A stretch of 64,000 bases of DNA from Microvirga lotononidis (GCF_034627025.1 NZ_CP141048.1:1748001-1812000), one strand, 5' to 3'; counted from the stretch's first letter, positions 10,324 to 22,255 are shown. Notes: generated by a model from the sequence alone, not told the origin. A program made the numbers and translations.

Positions 10324-11007
10324 ATGAGCGAAGCATCGGAACGGGCGGGCGCGTTCTTCGGGCGCCGCAAAGGCAAGAAGCTTCGCTCGGGCCAGGACGA
10401 GCTGGTCCAGAACCTGCTGCCGGCGATCCGCGTGGTTCCGGGAAGCGCGCCCAACGGCCAGTTTCCCCATCCGCAGGCCCGGGAAACCTGGCTCGAGATC
10501 GGTTTCGGCGGCGGCGAGCATCTCGCCGCCCAGGCGAGGGTGCATCGCGACGTCAACTTCATTGGCTGCGAGCCCTTCGTGAACGGCATGGCGAAGCTTC
10601 TCGCCGTCATCGAGCAGGAGCGGCTCGACAATGTCCGCGTCTGGGACGACGACGTCACGGACCTCCTGCCGACTCTGCCCGATGCCTGCTTCGACCGGGT
10701 CTACATCCTCTATCCCGATCCGTGGCCCAAGCGCCGCCAGCGCAAGCGCCGCCTCGTCTCGGACGAGACCCTCGAAGTTCTCGCCCGCGTCATGAAACCG
10801 GGCGCCGAGCTGCGCTTTGCCAGCGACATCGACGATTACATCGGCTGGGTCCTGGCCCGGACCCTACGCTCTCCGCATTTCCGCTGGACCGCTACCCGGG
10901 CCGACGACTGGCGCAAACCCTATGAGGGCTGGCCCGGCACGCGCTACGAGGCCAAGGCGATTCGGGAGGGCAGGGTGCCGAGCTATCTCACGTTCGAGCG
11001 GGTGTGA
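10324..11007 (+). CDS. trmB: tRNA (guanine-N7-)-methyltransferase
   Basis: A 227-residue SAM-dependent enzyme that makes m7G46 in tRNA. It shows the SAM-binding loop LEIGFGGGEHLAAQA, the acidic WDDDVTDLL segment and the family signature YPDPWPKRRQRKRR; the C-terminal TRYEAKAI region is also typical. The N-terminal basic stretch (RRKGKKLRSGQ) is probably for RNA contact. The place after metK is the usual one. It is convergent with the ABC operon, whose last stop lies nine bases away. Confidence 0.95.
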   Translation: MSEASERAGAFFGRRKGKKLRSGQDELVQNLLPAIRVVPGSAPNGQFPHPQARETWLEIGFGGGEHLAAQARVHRDVNFIGCEPFVNGMAKLLAVIEQERLDNVRVWDDDVTDLLPTLPDACFDRVYILYPDPWPKRRQRKRRLVSDETLEVLARVMKPGAELRFASDIDDYIGWVLARTLRSPHFRWTATRADDWRKPYEGWPGTRYEAKAIREGRVPSYLTFERV

Positions 11008-11015
11008 GGCGGCCC

Positions 11016-11717
11016 TCACATCGTTGCTACAGGCACGCGATCGTCGCTCACCACCCGGCCGTCGACGAGATGAATGAGCCGGTCCACACGGGCAGCGATC
11101 TCCATGTCATGGGTGACGGCGATGACCGTCTTTCCGTGCTTGCGAACGAGATCGCGCAGGATAGCGAAAACCTGCTCCGAGTTCTTGCTGTCGAGGCTGC
11201 CGGTCGGTTCATCGGCCAGAACCACCTGAGGATCGTTGGCAAGAGCGCGGGCCACCGCCACGCGCTGACGCTGACCGCCGGACAGCTGGTCCGGCCGCTT
11301 GTCGAGATGGCCTGCAAGGCCGAGATCCTCCAGCAGGCTCGCGGCTCGATTGTGCATCTCTGTCGATGACAGCCGCCCCGCCTTGCGCATGGGCAGCTCC
11401 ACATTCCGCAGGATCGTGAACTCCGGCAGCAGGAAGTGGAACTGGAACACGAAGCCGAGCATCTCGAGCCTGAGCCGGGCCAGAGCGTCATCGTCCATGA
11501 CGGATGTATCCTGCCCGCCGATCCTCAGGGTTCCGCTCGTCGGGCGATCCAGCAGGCCCAGCAGATACAGAAGGGAGGACTTGCCGGAGCCGGACGGTCC
11601 GGTAATCGCAATGAACTCCTTCTCCCCAACCCCCATCGACACGTCGCGCACCAGGGTCACGGGCACGATCGCGGGCAGGATCCGGGTGAGGTGATCGGCT
11701 TCGATGAGAAGCGTCAT
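11016..11717 (-). CDS. ABC exporter ATP-binding subunit (LolD/MacB type)
   Basis: A 233-residue ATPase with Walker A GPSGSGKSS, Q-loop FQFHFLLPEFT, signature LSGGQRQRVAVARAL, Walker B VVLADEPTGSLDS and H-loop AVTHD. The FQFHFLLPEFT stretch is very like LolD, placing it in the macrolide/lipoprotein-release branch. The ATG start overlaps the stop of the permease gene by four bases; longer frames upstream run into the permease. It would power the permease of 11714-12961. Confidence 0.92.
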   Translation of the reverse strand: MTLLIEADHLTRILPAIVPVTLVRDVSMGVGEKEFIAITGPSGSGKSSLLYLLGLLDRPTSGTLRIGGQDTSVMDDDALARLRLEMLGFVFQFHFLLPEFTILRNVELPMRKAGRLSSTEMHNRAASLLEDLGLAGHLDKRPDQLSGGQRQRVAVARALANDPQVVLADEPTGSLDSKNSEQVFAILRDLVRKHGKTVIAVTHDMEIAARVDRLIHLVDGRVVSDDRVPVATM

Positions 11718-12961
11718 GTGGCTCCCCGAATGATGTCGACGGGATTGAGCCGTGCCGCCTGGCGGGCCGGCAGATAACCCACGACGCCTGCGGAAATGAG
11801 AGCGAACGCCGAGGCGATCACGTAGTGCCACGGGCTCCAGAAGAGAGGCAGCCGTGTCATTTCGTGTCCGACGCCCGCGCCCGAAAGCTTGAATTCTACC
11901 TGCGACAGGGCAAAGCACAGCAGGAAGCCGACGACCCAGCCGACCGCCGATCCGGCGAAGCCGAGGGCCAAGCCCTCGATCAGAAACAGCCGCCGCATGT
12001 TGCCTTGCGTGAAGCCGAGGGATTTCAGGATCGCGATGTCGCGGGCCTTCTCGTGGGTGATGGTGGAGATGATGTTGAAGATCCCGAAGCCCGCGACCAG
12101 GAGAATTGCGCCCACCACCGTGTACATCACCACGTTGCGCACCACCAAAGCCTCGAGGAGCGACTCGTTCGCCTCCTGCCAGGGCACCGCCTTGTAGCCG
12201 AGCTCGGCCTCCGCCTGGCGGGCCACCCGCGGCGCCGCATTCGGGTCGTCCAAGCGCAGCCGGATATCGTTGATGGCATTGGGACGCTCGCTCAGAATCT
12301 GTGCGTTCTTGAGCAGCACGTATGTCTCGCCTTCATCGCGCGCGTTGGTGCCGGTATGGAACTGCCCGACGATCCGGAAGCCTCGCGATTGCCCGGTCGG
12401 TGCAACGACCTGGATCGTGGTTCCCGTCGAGGCGCCGAGCCTCTGCGCGAGCCGGTCCCCGACGACGATGTTGTTACCGCCGGCCCTGAGCGCCTCGAAC
12501 CCGCCCTCGAGGAAATCGCCGGCCACGGACGAGACCTGAGCCTCGACCTCCGGCTCGATCCCGATCACGGTCACACCCACATCGCGACCGGCATAACGCA
12601 CCACCCCCTGCGTCCGCAGGCTCTGGGCTATCCGGCCCGGCACCCAAGCCCGCAAGGAGGCCGTGGCGGCAGCGGGATTGAGGATGCCGCGCCGGTCTTC
12701 TTTCGGGCGCAGGCCCTCGAACTGCGCAGCGGCGAACAGATCTTCCGCGGGTTGCCGGCGCGGCGCGCGATGCTCGTCGGTGATCTGGACGTGAGGCATG
12801 GTGTCCACGAGCTGGGCAATGAAATCCTTCTCCGTGCCCTGCATCAGCGCCGCCATGGCAATGGAGAAGCCCACCCCGAGGGCGACCCCGAGGATCGCCA
12901 CCACAGTCTGCCGGCCTCGTCCGGCGATATGGGTCAGGGCGAGTTCCAGGATGAGACGCAT
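11714..12961 (-). CDS. ABC exporter permease, MacB/FtsX type
   Basis: A 415-residue membrane protein with one N-terminal membrane segment (about 17-38), a large periplasmic domain (about 45-270, MacB_PCD type) and three C-terminal segments in an FtsX domain (about 283-305, 332-354 and 378-400), ending in ARLNPVDIIRG. It lacks the fused ATPase of true MacB; the separate ATPase gene follows. It starts one base after the adaptor stop. A mechanotransmission-type exporter of a peptide, lipid or drug is inferred; the substrate is unknown. Confidence 0.88.
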   Translation of the reverse strand: MRLILELALTHIAGRGRQTVVAILGVALGVGFSIAMAALMQGTEKDFIAQLVDTMPHVQITDEHRAPRRQPAEDLFAAAQFEGLRPKEDRRGILNPAAATASLRAWVPGRIAQSLRTQGVVRYAGRDVGVTVIGIEPEVEAQVSSVAGDFLEGGFEALRAGGNNIVVGDRLAQRLGASTGTTIQVVAPTGQSRGFRIVGQFHTGTNARDEGETYVLLKNAQILSERPNAINDIRLRLDDPNAAPRVARQAEAELGYKAVPWQEANESLLEALVVRNVVMYTVVGAILLVAGFGIFNIISTITHEKARDIAILKSLGFTQGNMRRLFLIEGLALGFAGSAVGWVVGFLLCFALSQVEFKLSGAGVGHEMTRLPLFWSPWHYVIASAFALISAGVVGYLPARQAARLNPVDIIRGAT

Positions 12962-12962
12962 A

Positions 12963-13961
12963 TCATCCTCGCTTTTCCACGACCTTCGTCCCGTCGGTCA
13001 GAGCGTCCGGGTAAGGCGCGATCACCCGGTCCGAATCGGCAAGCCCCGTCTGGATCTGCGTGTTGCTGGCGCCGCGGATCCCGATCTTAACGTCCCGCTT
13101 CCGGGCCACATCCCCGTCCAGCACGAAAAGAGAGCCGCCGCGAAGGGCATTCGTGGGGACGAGAAGCGCTCCGGACGAGACCCGCACGATCACGTTCACC
13201 TCCACCGTCATCCCGATGCGCAGGGGTGTATCGTCGGGCAGGGCCAGGTGGACCCGGTAGGTTTTGGCCACCGGATCGCCCTTTGGCGTGATCGAGTCGA
13301 CCTTCGCCTCGAGAACCTGATCGGGAAAGGCATCCGCCTTGATGACCGCCCGTTGACCGACAGCGACGCGGGGGATGTCCTCTTCGTTCACGTCGGCCTC
13401 GATCTGCAGGGGCTTGGGCTCGCCGACCCAGAACAGCACCGTCCCGGGTTCCGCCACCTCCCCGACCTCGCCATCCTGACGAAGGACGACCCCGCTCATG
13501 GGCGCCCGCAGGACGTAGGATTCGAGCCGGGTCTCCTGACCGGCAATGAGGGCTTGGACCTGGCCGAGTTCGCTGCGGGCCCGGTCGAGGGCCTGATCGC
13601 TAGCGACCTTCCGCTCCACCAGAGCGGCGATGCGGTCGTAATCCGCGGCGGTCAGCTTCTGTCGCGCCTTCAGTTCTGCGAGCGTGGCTTCCGGCTGACG
13701 GCTGTCGAGGCGCGCGAGCACGGCTCCCCGTTCGACCGATTCGCCCTCGCAATTGCAAAGCTCGACGATCCTCTCCCGCAGGAGAGGCGCCACCTTGGCC
13801 CAGGTGCGTGGCTCCACGACGCCTGTGGCATAGACGATCTCGGCCGCGTCTCCGCGTTTCGGAGGAACGACGACCACCTCCGGCGGCCGGCTGAAATACC
13901 AATAGGCTGCTCCGGCCGCCAGCAACGGAATCCCGAGGAAAAGAAGTCGGGAAGTCTTCAA
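12963..13961 (-). CDS. Periplasmic adaptor (membrane fusion protein) of the ABC exporter
   Basis: A 332-residue HlyD/MacA-type adaptor: one N-terminal membrane anchor (6-23), barrel-sandwich half (VYATGVVEPRTWAKVAPLL), coiled-coil hairpin (about 93-145), second half (LRAPMSGVVLRQDGEVGE) and beta-barrel domain. The start is TTG: GGAGG (13974-13970) lies eight bases before it, and the only nearby ATG is out of frame and opens a two-codon frame ending on the TTG. With the permease and ATPase it forms a MacAB/DevBCA-like tripartite export system; an outer-membrane TolC partner is not in the window. Confidence 0.88.
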   Translation of the reverse strand: MKTSRLLFLGIPLLAAGAAYWYFSRPPEVVVVPPKRGDAAEIVYATGVVEPRTWAKVAPLLRERIVELCNCEGESVERGAVLARLDSRQPEATLAELKARQKLTAADYDRIAALVERKVASDQALDRARSELGQVQALIAGQETRLESYVLRAPMSGVVLRQDGEVGEVAEPGTVLFWVGEPKPLQIEADVNEEDIPRVAVGQRAVIKADAFPDQVLEAKVDSITPKGDPVAKTYRVHLALPDDTPLRIGMTVEVNVIVRVSSGALLVPTNALRGGSLFVLDGDVARKRDVKIGIRGASNTQIQTGLADSDRVIAPYPDALTDGTKVVEKRG

Positions 13962-14143
13962 GACATCGTCCTCCGAAGGAGGTCTTGGCTACCATAGCGC
14001 AGGACGAACGGCGACTGCGTAGCTTTCCGGAGGTATCGGTGTCGCGGCGGTTTCAGGCAATACTCACGGGACCCTTGCTTTTTTTGACTTGAATCGGTAT
14101 ATCTCCCCTGTCAGCTCTGGTTGCAGCGTCAAGCTGCTGGTCG

Positions 14144-14174
14144 AGAGTGGGCCCCCCGGGGTCCGCTCTTTTTT
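14144..14174 (+). terminator. Terminator-like hairpin in the rimP leader (candidate attenuator)
   Basis: A 10-bp stem (14144-14153 with 14160-14169, two G-U pairs) with a 6-base loop is followed directly by six T residues: a textbook intrinsic terminator shape. It lies only 32 bases before the rimP ATG and after a possible promoter (TTGCTT at 14075, 17-base spacer, TATATC at 14098), so it does not end an upstream gene; the upstream gene runs the other way. A smaller hairpin (14123-14127/14133-14137) precedes it. Attenuation of the rimP-nusA-infB operon is the simplest reading. Confidence 0.6.
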
Positions 14175-14205
14175 ATTGCTTGGACGCCGGAGCGTGCGGA
14201 GAGCC

Positions 14206-14835
14206 ATGACAAACGAACGCGACAAGCGACTGATTACGGAAAGCGGCGTCGCCGCCCGAGTGGCGGCCATTGTCGAGCCTGTGATCGAGGATCTGGGCTT
14301 CAATCTCGTGCGGGTGCGGGTCACCGGCGCGAACGGATGCACCGTGCAGATCATGGCCGAAAGGCCGGACGGCACCATGTCGGTATCGGATTGCGAGACC
14401 GTGAGCCGCGCGATTTCGCCGGTTCTCGACCTTGAGGATCCCATCGCCACGGCCTATCACCTGGAAATCTCCTCGCCGGGGATCGACCGGCCGCTCGTGC
14501 GCGTCAGCGATTTCGAGCGCTGGGGCGGGTACGATGCGAAGGTGGAAATGGCCGCGCCGGTGGAAGGCCGCAAGCGTTTCCGGGGTCTCCTGCGGGGCGT
14601 CGAGGACGGCATGCTCGTGATCGAGTTGCCTGACGTTAAGGAAGGTCTCGAGCCCATCGCCCGCGTTCCCCTGACGGATATCGGCGAGGCGCACCTCGTT
14701 CTGACCGACGAACTGATCCGTGAATCGCTGCGCCGCGGAACGGCGCCGACCACGGACGATCTGGATGAAGACACGGATGTGGTCGATGCGCCCGACGAGC
14801 CGCAGGACCCGACCGATCAGAAGAAACCGAACTAA
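14206..14835 (+). CDS. rimP: Ribosome maturation factor RimP
   Basis: A 209-residue 30S maturation factor. The N-terminal alpha/beta domain ([20 protein letters not shown]) and [14 protein letters not shown] motif identify it, followed by an Sm-like barrel and an acidic tail (about 178-209) rich in D, E and P, which is longer than in E. coli. The ATG at 14206 is chosen because the in-frame codons upstream fall in the leader hairpin; GGAGAG precedes it. It heads the rimP-nusA-ylxR-infB operon. Confidence 0.95.
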   Translation: MTNERDKRLITESGVAARVAAIVEPVIEDLGFNLVRVRVTGANGCTVQIMAERPDGTMSVSDCETVSRAISPVLDLEDPIATAYHLEISSPGIDRPLVRVSDFERWGGYDAKVEMAAPVEGRKRFRGLLRGVEDGMLVIELPDVKEGLEPIARVPLTDIGEAHLVLTDELIRESLRRGTAPTTDDLDEDTDVVDAPDEPQDPTDQKKPN

Positions 14836-14847
14836 GGAGCGACCACG

Positions 14848-16467
<1,620 letters not shown>

Positions 16468-16497
16468 CCCGGCGATGGCAAAGCGAGGTCAGCACCC

Positions 16498-17169
16498 GTG
16501 CCGCGGCATGAACCGGAGCGCACCTGCATCGTCACCCGCGAGGCGAAAGGCCCCGCGGAACTGATCCGCTTTGTCCTCGGGCCCGACCATCAGGTCGTGC
16601 CCGATCTCCGGCACAAGCTGCCGGGCCGCGGGGTCTGGGTCACGGCCCAGGCCAGCATGGTGGAAGAGGCGGCTAAACGTCGCCTCTTTTCCCGAGCCTT
16701 CAAGACCGACGCCAAGGCCCCCGAGACCCTCGCCCAGGACATCGACCGCATGCTCCGGGACGATCTCCGCCAGGGCTTGGCCCTGGCCAACAAGGCCGGT
16801 ACGGTGATCACCGGCTTCTTCAAGGTCGAGTCGGCGATCACGGATAAGCCCATCGTTGCCCTTATTCATGCCGCAGAGGCGGCCGAAGATGGGCGAAGAA
16901 AATTGGCGAACCAGTTGCGAAAACGCCTCGGCGACGCAATATCTCACTTTCCGGTCATCCAAGACTTGTCGATCGACGAATTGGATTTGGCATTAGGCCG
17001 GTCACATGTGATACATGCTGCCCTCGTCGCGGGCGCTGGGAGCGACGGCTTTCTGAACCGCTGGCATCGTTACCGCTCCTTTGGCGGCCTCGATGCCGAT
17101 CGAACTGGCCTCGGAAACGGGACCGGCGAACCCACGACTATGAAACCCGCAGGAACTGAGGCGGAATGA
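16498..17169 (+). CDS. ylxR: YlxR-family RNA-binding protein with L7Ae-like domain
   Basis: A 223-residue protein that starts at GTG; the nearest ATG is out of frame. The N-terminal DUF448/YlxR domain (5-75) has ERTCIVTRE and GRGVWVTAQ motifs; an L7Ae/L30e-like fold follows (about 95-150, [17 protein letters not shown]). The last ~70 residues are not conserved to my knowledge and are less GC-rich. Position between nusA and infB is the standard one; stand-alone YlxR proteins are linked to RNase P and nucleoid control. Its stop overlaps the infB start by ATGA. Confidence 0.88.
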   Translation: MPRHEPERTCIVTREAKGPAELIRFVLGPDHQVVPDLRHKLPGRGVWVTAQASMVEEAAKRRLFSRAFKTDAKAPETLAQDIDRMLRDDLRQGLALANKAGTVITGFFKVESAITDKPIVALIHAAEAAEDGRRKLANQLRKRLGDAISHFPVIQDLSIDELDLALGRSHVIHAALVAGAGSDGFLNRWHRYRSFGGLDADRTGLGNGTGEPTTMKPAGTEAE

Positions 17170-20045
17170 CTGATACGAAAAACCAGGGCGACAAGACTCT
17201 CCATGTGTCGTCCAAGACGCTGTCTCTGAAGCGACCGGTCGAGCAAGGCACGGTGCGCCAAAGCTTTTCCCATGGCCGGTCGAAGTCGGTCGTGGTGGAG
17301 ACGGTCAAGCGTCGCCCTGCTGTCGGTCCCGGGAGCGGGGCCAAAGATGAAAGACCCGCGCCGCAACAGGCCGCGGCACCCGTCAGCGCGCCCAAGCCGG
17401 CCGCTCCGGCTCCGAAGCCCGCAGCGCCGGCCCAGGGTGGTCGGCCGCAGCGCAGCGCTCCGAATACCCCCCGGTCCGGCGGAATGGTGCTCCAGACGCT
17501 CTCCGAGCAGGAGCGCGACGCGCGTATGAACGCGCTGGTCGATGCTCGTCGACGCGACGAGGAAGATCGCCGCCGTCAGGCTGAGGAAGTTGCCCGCCGC
17601 GCCGAGCGCGAGGCCGCCGAGGCCAAGGAGCGCGAAGCGGCCGAGGCCCGCAAGCACGAGGAAGAAGAGCGCCGTCGTCAGGACGAGGAGCGCAAGCGTC
17701 GTGCGGAGGAAGAGGCCCGCCGCCGTCTCGGCGAAGAGGCTCCGCGCCCGGCTTCCGCGTCGGCCCCGGCCGCACGCGGCCCTGCCCCGCGCTCCGATGC
17801 GCCCCGGTCGGATCGGCCGCGTTCGGACGGTCCCCGTCCGGCGGGCCGCTTCGATGGCCCGCGTCCCTCCGGACCACGCTCCGACGGTCCCCGTCCTGGC
17901 GGCTATCAGCGTCCCGGCGTCGGCACCACCGGCGGTCGTCCGCCGAGCCTGAACCACATGGCGCGCCCTGCCGCGCCGGTTGCGCCTGAGCCGGAAACCG
18001 CGAAGCCAAACGTTCGTACGGCTCCGCCCGTTGCTGCCCGTGCGGCCGTGATGGACGACGAGGAGGGTGCACGCACCATCCGCCGTCCTGGCGTCGCGGC
18101 CAAGCCCGCGGCTCTACCGAAAACGCCCAAGACGGCTCCCGGTGAAGAGAAGCGCCGTGGCCGCCTGACCCTGGCTAACGCGACCTCCGGCGAAGACGAG
18201 CGTACCCGCTCGCTCGCCTCCTTCCGCCGCCGCAACCAGCGTCTCATGGGCCACCGTCAGGTGGAGCAGAAGGAAAAGATCGCCCGCGAGGTGACCATTC
18301 CCGAGACGATCACCATCCAGGAGCTCGCCAACCGCATGTCGGAGCGCGCCGTGGACGTGATCAAGTTCCTGATGAAGCAGGGACAGATGCACAAGATCAC
18401 CGACGTGATCGACGCCGATACGGCGCAGATCGTCGCGGAAGAGCTTGGACACACGGTGAAGCGCGTCGCGGAAGCGGACGTTGAGGAAGGCCTCTTCGAC
18501 ACCCCGGATACGGACGACAACCTGTCGGCCCGTCCTCCCGTCGTGACCATCATGGGCCACGTCGACCACGGCAAGACCTCGCTGCTCGACGCGATCCGCA
18601 AGACCAACGTGGTCTCCGGCGAGGCCGGCGGCATCACGCAGCATATCGGCGCCTACCAGGTGACCTCTCCGCTCGGCGGCAAGATCACCTTCATCGACAC
18701 GCCCGGCCACGCGGCCTTCACGGCCATGCGCGCCCGCGGCGCCAAGGTGACGGACATCGTCGTCCTGGTGGTGGCTGCCGATGACGGCGTCATGCCGCAG
18801 ACCATCGAGGCGATCAACCACGCGCAGGCGGCCGGCGTGCCGCTGATCGTGGCGATCAACAAGGTGGACAAGCCCGACGCCAACCCGCAGCGGGTCCGCA
18901 CCGAGCTGCTGCAGCATTCCATCGTGGTGGAATCCATGGGCGGCGAGACGCTCGAATTCGAGGTGTCGGCCAAGACCGGCCAAGGTCTCGAGACCCTGCT
19001 CGAAGGCCTCCAGCTCCAGGCCGAAATCCTCGAGCTCAAGGCCAATGCCGAGCGGTCGGCCGAAGGCACCGTCATCGAGGCGAAACTCGATCGCGGCCGC
19101 GGTCCCGTCGCCACCGTGCTCGTTCAGCGCGGCACACTCCACACCGGCGACATCGTCGTGGCCGGCGCCGAATGGGGTCGCGTGCGTGCTCTGATCAACG
19201 ATCTCGGCGCCAACGTGAAGGAGGCAGGTCCCTCCGTTCCCGTCGAGGTGCTGGGCTTCAACGGAACGCCCGAGGCCGGCGACCGCGTCGCGGTGGTCGA
19301 GTCCGAGGCCCGCGCCCGCGAGGTCACCGAGTACCGGACGCGCCAGAAGCGCGAGCGTCAGGCGGCTCGCATGGGTTCGGCCGGACGCACGCTGGTGGAC
19401 ATGATGCGCGACCTCAAGGCCGGAGCGGGCCGCAAGGAATTCCCGCTCGTGGTCCGTGCGGACGTGCAGGGCTCGGCCGAAGCGATCGTCGGTGCTCTCG
19501 AGAAGGTGGGCAACGAGGAAGTCGCAGCCCGCATCGTCCAGGCGGGCGTCGGCGGCATCTCGGAATCCGATGTCACCCTGGCGGAAGCCTCGGGCGCCAT
19601 CATCCTGGCCTTCAACGTGCGCGCCCATAAGGAAGCACGCGAGGCGGCCGAGCGTGCCGGCATCGAGATCCGCTACTACAACATCATCTACGACCTCGTG
19701 GATGACGTGAAGGCGGCCATGTCCGGCCTGCTCGCTCCGACCCTGCGCGAGGAGCGGCTCGGCGAAGCCCAGGTCCTCGAGGTGTTCAACGTCTCGAAGG
19801 TCGGCAAGATCGCCGGCTGCCGCGTCCTCGACGGCGTGGTCCAGCGCGGCGCCCATGTCCGCCTGATCCGCGACAACGTGGTCATCCACGAAGGCAAGCT
19901 CTCGCAGCTCAAGCGCTTCAAGGACGATGCCCGCGAAGTCACCTCGGGTCAGGAATGCGGTATGTCCTTCGAGAACTACCAGGACATGCGCGTCGGCGAT
20001 CTCATCGAGTGCTATCGCGTGGAAGAGGTGAAGCGGACGCTCTGA
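17166..20045 (+). CDS. infB: Translation initiation factor IF-2
   Basis: A 959-residue GTPase that brings fMet-tRNA to the 30S subunit. The first ~370 residues are a long low-complexity region: K/P/A-rich, then a charged helix of E/R/A repeats (about 110-195), then R/G/P/S-rich repeats. An IF2_N domain follows (about 378-430), then the G domain with G1 at 464-471 (GHVDHGKT), DTPGH at 511 and NKVD at 565, and domains II, III and IV. The long repetitive N-terminus is normal for Hyphomicrobiales IF-2. Confidence 0.97.
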   Translation: MTDTKNQGDKTLHVSSKTLSLKRPVEQGTVRQSFSHGRSKSVVVETVKRRPAVGPGSGAKDERPAPQQAAAPVSAPKPAAPAPKPAAPAQGGRPQRSAPNTPRSGGMVLQTLSEQERDARMNALVDARRRDEEDRRRQAEEVARRAEREAAEAKEREAAEARKHEEEERRRQDEERKRRAEEEARRRLGEEAPRPASASAPAARGPAPRSDAPRSDRPRSDGPRPAGRFDGPRPSGPRSDGPRPGGYQRPGVGTTGGRPPSLNHMARPAAPVAPEPETAKPNVRTAPPVAARAAVMDDEEGARTIRRPGVAAKPAALPKTPKTAPGEEKRRGRLTLANATSGEDERTRSLASFRRRNQRLMGHRQVEQKEKIAREVTIPETITIQELANRMSERAVDVIKFLMKQGQMHKITDVIDADTAQIVAEELGHTVKRVAEADVEEGLFDTPDTDDNLSARPPVVTIMGHVDHGKTSLLDAIRKTNVVSGEAGGITQHIGAYQVTSPLGGKITFIDTPGHAAFTAMRARGAKVTDIVVLVVAADDGVMPQTIEAINHAQAAGVPLIVAINKVDKPDANPQRVRTELLQHSIVVESMGGETLEFEVSAKTGQGLETLLEGLQLQAEILELKANAERSAEGTVIEAKLDRGRGPVATVLVQRGTLHTGDIVVAGAEWGRVRALINDLGANVKEAGPSVPVEVLGFNGTPEAGDRVAVVESEARAREVTEYRTRQKRERQAARMGSAGRTLVDMMRDLKAGAGRKEFPLVVRADVQGSAEAIVGALEKVGNEEVAARIVQAGVGGISESDVTLAEASGAIILAFNVRAHKEAREAAERAGIEIRYYNIIYDLVDDVKAAMSGLLAPTLREERLGEAQVLEVFNVSKVGKIAGCRVLDGVVQRGAHVRLIRDNVVIHEGKLSQLKRFKDDAREVTSGQECGMSFENYQDMRVGDLIECYRVEEVKRTL

Positions 20046-20077
20046 TCCGCTTCACGCCTTCGACACTAAAACGATGT

Positions 20078-20106
20078 GCGATCACCGGGCTCGTCCCGGT
20101 GATCGC
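20078..20106. repeat. Extragenic palindrome, family A (ATCACCGGG hairpin)
   Basis: A perfect 12-bp stem (20078-20089 with 20095-20106) and CTCGT loop in the infB-rbfA gap. It shares the ATCACCGGG/CCCGGTGAT core with the copy at 32114-32136. No T-run follows, so it is a repeat rather than a terminator. Confidence 0.75.
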
Positions 20107-20201
20107 GCTTTCATGGACAGAGTTCCCGTCGCAATGAGGTGACCGCCCGCACGGGCCACGGCACCTCGCATCCCGGTCCGGTCCAATCCCGGAGAAGAAA
20201 A

Positions 20202-20636
20202 ATGGCTAAACGTTTCGAACAAACCACAGGGCCTTCCCAGCGCCAGCAGCGCGTCGCCGAGCTCGTCCGACACGCCCTCGCCGAGGTCCTCTCCCGCGGA
20301 GACTTCCAGGACGACGTGCTGACGAAGAACGTCATCACCATTCCCGAGGTGCGCATGTCGCCCGACCTCAAGCTCGCCACCGCCTACGTCATGCCGCTCG
20401 GCGGCAAGGACGAGGACGCGGTGATCCGTGCGCTGGAGAAGAACAGGAAGGTTCTGCGCCAGGAGGTCGCCCGTCGAGTCAACCTGAAATTCGCCCCTGA
20501 CCTGCGCTTCCGCCGCGACGAAAGCTTCGACGAGGCCGCTCGCATCGACTCGCTGCTGCGCTCCGAGCGCGTGGCGCGCGACACGGCGAAGCCGGCCACC
20601 GATATTTCCGACGACGACAGCGAGCAGGAATCATGA
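20202..20636 (+). CDS. rbfA: 30S ribosome-binding factor RbfA
   Basis: A 144-residue KH-fold factor for late 30S assembly and cold adaptation, binding near helix 1 of 16S r[23 protein letters not shown] at the N-terminus and the [19 protein letters not shown] stretch are typical. ATG at 20202 is preceded by GGAGAAG; an in-frame start further up lacks a ribosome-binding site. The acidic tail DDDSEQES is family-typical. Its stop overlaps the truB start by ATGA. Confidence 0.95.
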   Translation: MAKRFEQTTGPSQRQQRVAELVRHALAEVLSRGDFQDDVLTKNVITIPEVRMSPDLKLATAYVMPLGGKDEDAVIRALEKNRKVLRQEVARRVNLKFAPDLRFRRDESFDEAARIDSLLRSERVARDTAKPATDISDDDSEQES

Positions 20637-21553
20637 GCGAAGAACGCCCGCAGCGGCGGCCGCACGGCGACCGTCCGAAGAAGCGCGACGTCAACGGATG
20701 GATCATCCTCGACAAGGGCGTCGGCATGACCTCGACCCATGCGGTCGCCATGGTCAAACGCGGCCTCTCGGCCAAGAAGGCCGGCCATGCCGGCACCCTC
20801 GATCCGCTCGCCTCCGGCATTCTGCCGATTGCCCTCGGAGAGGCGACCAAGACGGTGCCCTTCGTCATGGACGGGCGCAAATCCTACGTGTTCACCGTGG
20901 CCTGGGGCTCTGAGACGACCACCGACGACACCGAAGGCGACGTGGTCGAGACGACGGACAAGCTGCCGGACCCGTCCGAGATCGAGGCCTTCCTGCCCCG
21001 GTTCACCGGCCAGGTGCAGCAGGTGCCACCTCGGTTTTCCGCCATCAAGATCCAGGGCGAGCGGGCCTATGATCTCGCTCGGGACGGCGAGGTCGTGGAG
21101 CTGCAGCCGCGCACGGTGGAAATCGACCGCCTGGCCCTGATCCACCACGAGGGCAACCGCTCCGTGATCGAGGCCGATTGCGGCAAGGGCACCTATGTCC
21201 GCGCCATCGCGCGGGATCTCGGCCGCGCCCTGGGCTGCCTCGGCCATATCGCCGCCCTGCGGCGCACCCGCGTGGGCCCGTTCACCGAGCACGACGCCGT
21301 CGCCGTGGACGACCTCGCCACCGATCCGGCGGCCCTGCGCCCGGTGGAGATCGCGCTCAGCGAGATTCCCTCGATCGCCGTGAGCCGAGACATGGCGGGA
21401 CGCCTGATGCGCGGTCAGTCCATCATCCTGCGCGGCCGCGAGACGCCTCTGTCCGGGAAGGTTTATGCTACCTGCAACGGCGTCCTCATCGCGGTCGGCG
21501 ACGTGGAGCGCGGCGAGCTGGTGCCCCACCGGGTGTTCAACCTGGGCGGTTGA
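20633..21553 (+). CDS. truB: tRNA pseudouridine-55 synthase
   Basis: A 306-residue enzyme that makes pseudouridine 55 in the T-loop of all tRNAs. The catalytic Asp57 lies in [31 protein letters not shown] and [15 protein letters not shown] are other family blocks, and a PUA-like C-terminal region follows. The start overlaps rbfA. A double palindrome separates its stop from the convergent DUF892 gene. Confidence 0.96.
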   Translation: MSEERPQRRPHGDRPKKRDVNGWIILDKGVGMTSTHAVAMVKRGLSAKKAGHAGTLDPLASGILPIALGEATKTVPFVMDGRKSYVFTVAWGSETTTDDTEGDVVETTDKLPDPSEIEAFLPRFTGQVQQVPPRFSAIKIQGERAYDLARDGEVVELQPRTVEIDRLALIHHEGNRSVIEADCGKGTYVRAIARDLGRALGCLGHIAALRRTRVGPFTEHDAVAVDDLATDPAALRPVEIALSEIPSIAVSRDMAGRLMRGQSIILRGRETPLSGKVYATCNGVLIAVGDVERGELVPHRVFNLGG

Positions 21554-21560
21554 AGGCTTT

Positions 21561-21643
21561 TCACGATCTCATCGCCGGCCCTGCGCCGGTGATCTCGTCT
21601 CAATAACGAAACGGCCGGGACAAGCCCGGCCATGACGTCGTGA
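21561..21643. repeat. Double extragenic palindrome between truB and the DUF892 gene
   Basis: Two hairpins lie inside a 6-bp outer repeat (TCACGA at 21561 with TCGTGA at 21638). Hairpin 1 is 21571-21579/21585-21593 (one G-U pair, CCTGC loop). Hairpin 2 is 21613-21619/21625-21631 with an ACAAG loop, the same loop as the copies at 32174 and 43816. The element fills the space between two convergent stops. Confidence 0.7.
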
Positions 21644-21656
21644 AGAGCCGGCAAGC

Positions 21657-22193
21657 CTACCGGTCCGCCTTCAGACCCTGCGCCTCGCGCATCAGGTATT
21701 TCTGCGTGATCGGCACGATCTGGTCACGGATCAGCTGGGCGGTCTTCTGCTCCTCGCGCAGGGTCTCCTCGAGCGCCGGAACGAAGCGCTGGTGCCCGGA
21801 AGCCTCGGCCATGGCGATCAGCGACGTATAGGCGGCGATCTCGAAATTCTCGAAAGCATGATTGGCGAAGGTGTTCTTGATCACCTCGTCGGCCATCGGC
21901 ATGTGGCCGGCAGCCGCCATGTTGGCCATGAATTGCGTCGCCATGTCCTTTAGGATCGAGCGGTCCTCGCCGAAATTGTGCAGGATCTCGTCGAGGCGGC
22001 GGATCTGTCCTTCCGTCTCGGCGATGTGCGTCTTCAGGATCTGGGACATCTCCGGATAGTTCTCGAAACGCTCGACCTGGCGCCGCATGAGCTGGAGCGC
22101 TTCCTTCTCGAGCGCATGGGCGTTCTGAACGCCCGTGATGAAGACGTTCTTGACGGTCTCGGAGGACGCGAGATCGGCTGTGGTGGCAACCAT
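21657..22193 (-). CDS. YciF-type ferritin-like protein (DUF892)
   Basis: A 178-residue all-helical protein. The DUF892 ferritin-like four-helix bundle covers nearly all of it, with E/H pairs where metal ligands are expected ([46 protein letters not shown] and [15 protein letters not shown]). YciF-like proteins are stress-induced and their activity is poorly known. It interrupts the usual truB-rpsO run on the opposite strand. A GGAAC-N16-GGTT element upstream suggests control by the general stress sigma factor EcfG. Confidence 0.88.
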   Translation of the reverse strand: MVATTADLASSETVKNVFITGVQNAHALEKEALQLMRRQVERFENYPEMSQILKTHIAETEGQIRRLDEILHNFGEDRSILKDMATQFMANMAAAGHMPMADEVIKNTFANHAFENFEIAAYTSLIAMAEASGHQRFVPALEETLREEQKTAQLIRDQIVPITQKYLMREAQGLKADR

Positions 22194-22230
22194 GCTGTGG
22201 GCTTCCTATATTGGGGGTGTCTGGCTCACC

Positions 22231-22255
22231 AACCATGGCCCCCGAGACTTGTTCC
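22231..22255 (-). promoter_or_regulatory. Candidate EcfG promoter of the DUF892 gene
   Basis: On the minus strand GGAAC (22255-22251) and GTT (22233-22231) are 17 bases apart; read as GGTT the spacer is 16. This fits the EcfG consensus GGAAC-N16/17-CGTT except for the first -10 base. The -10 is about 38 bases before the ATG. Confidence 0.55.
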
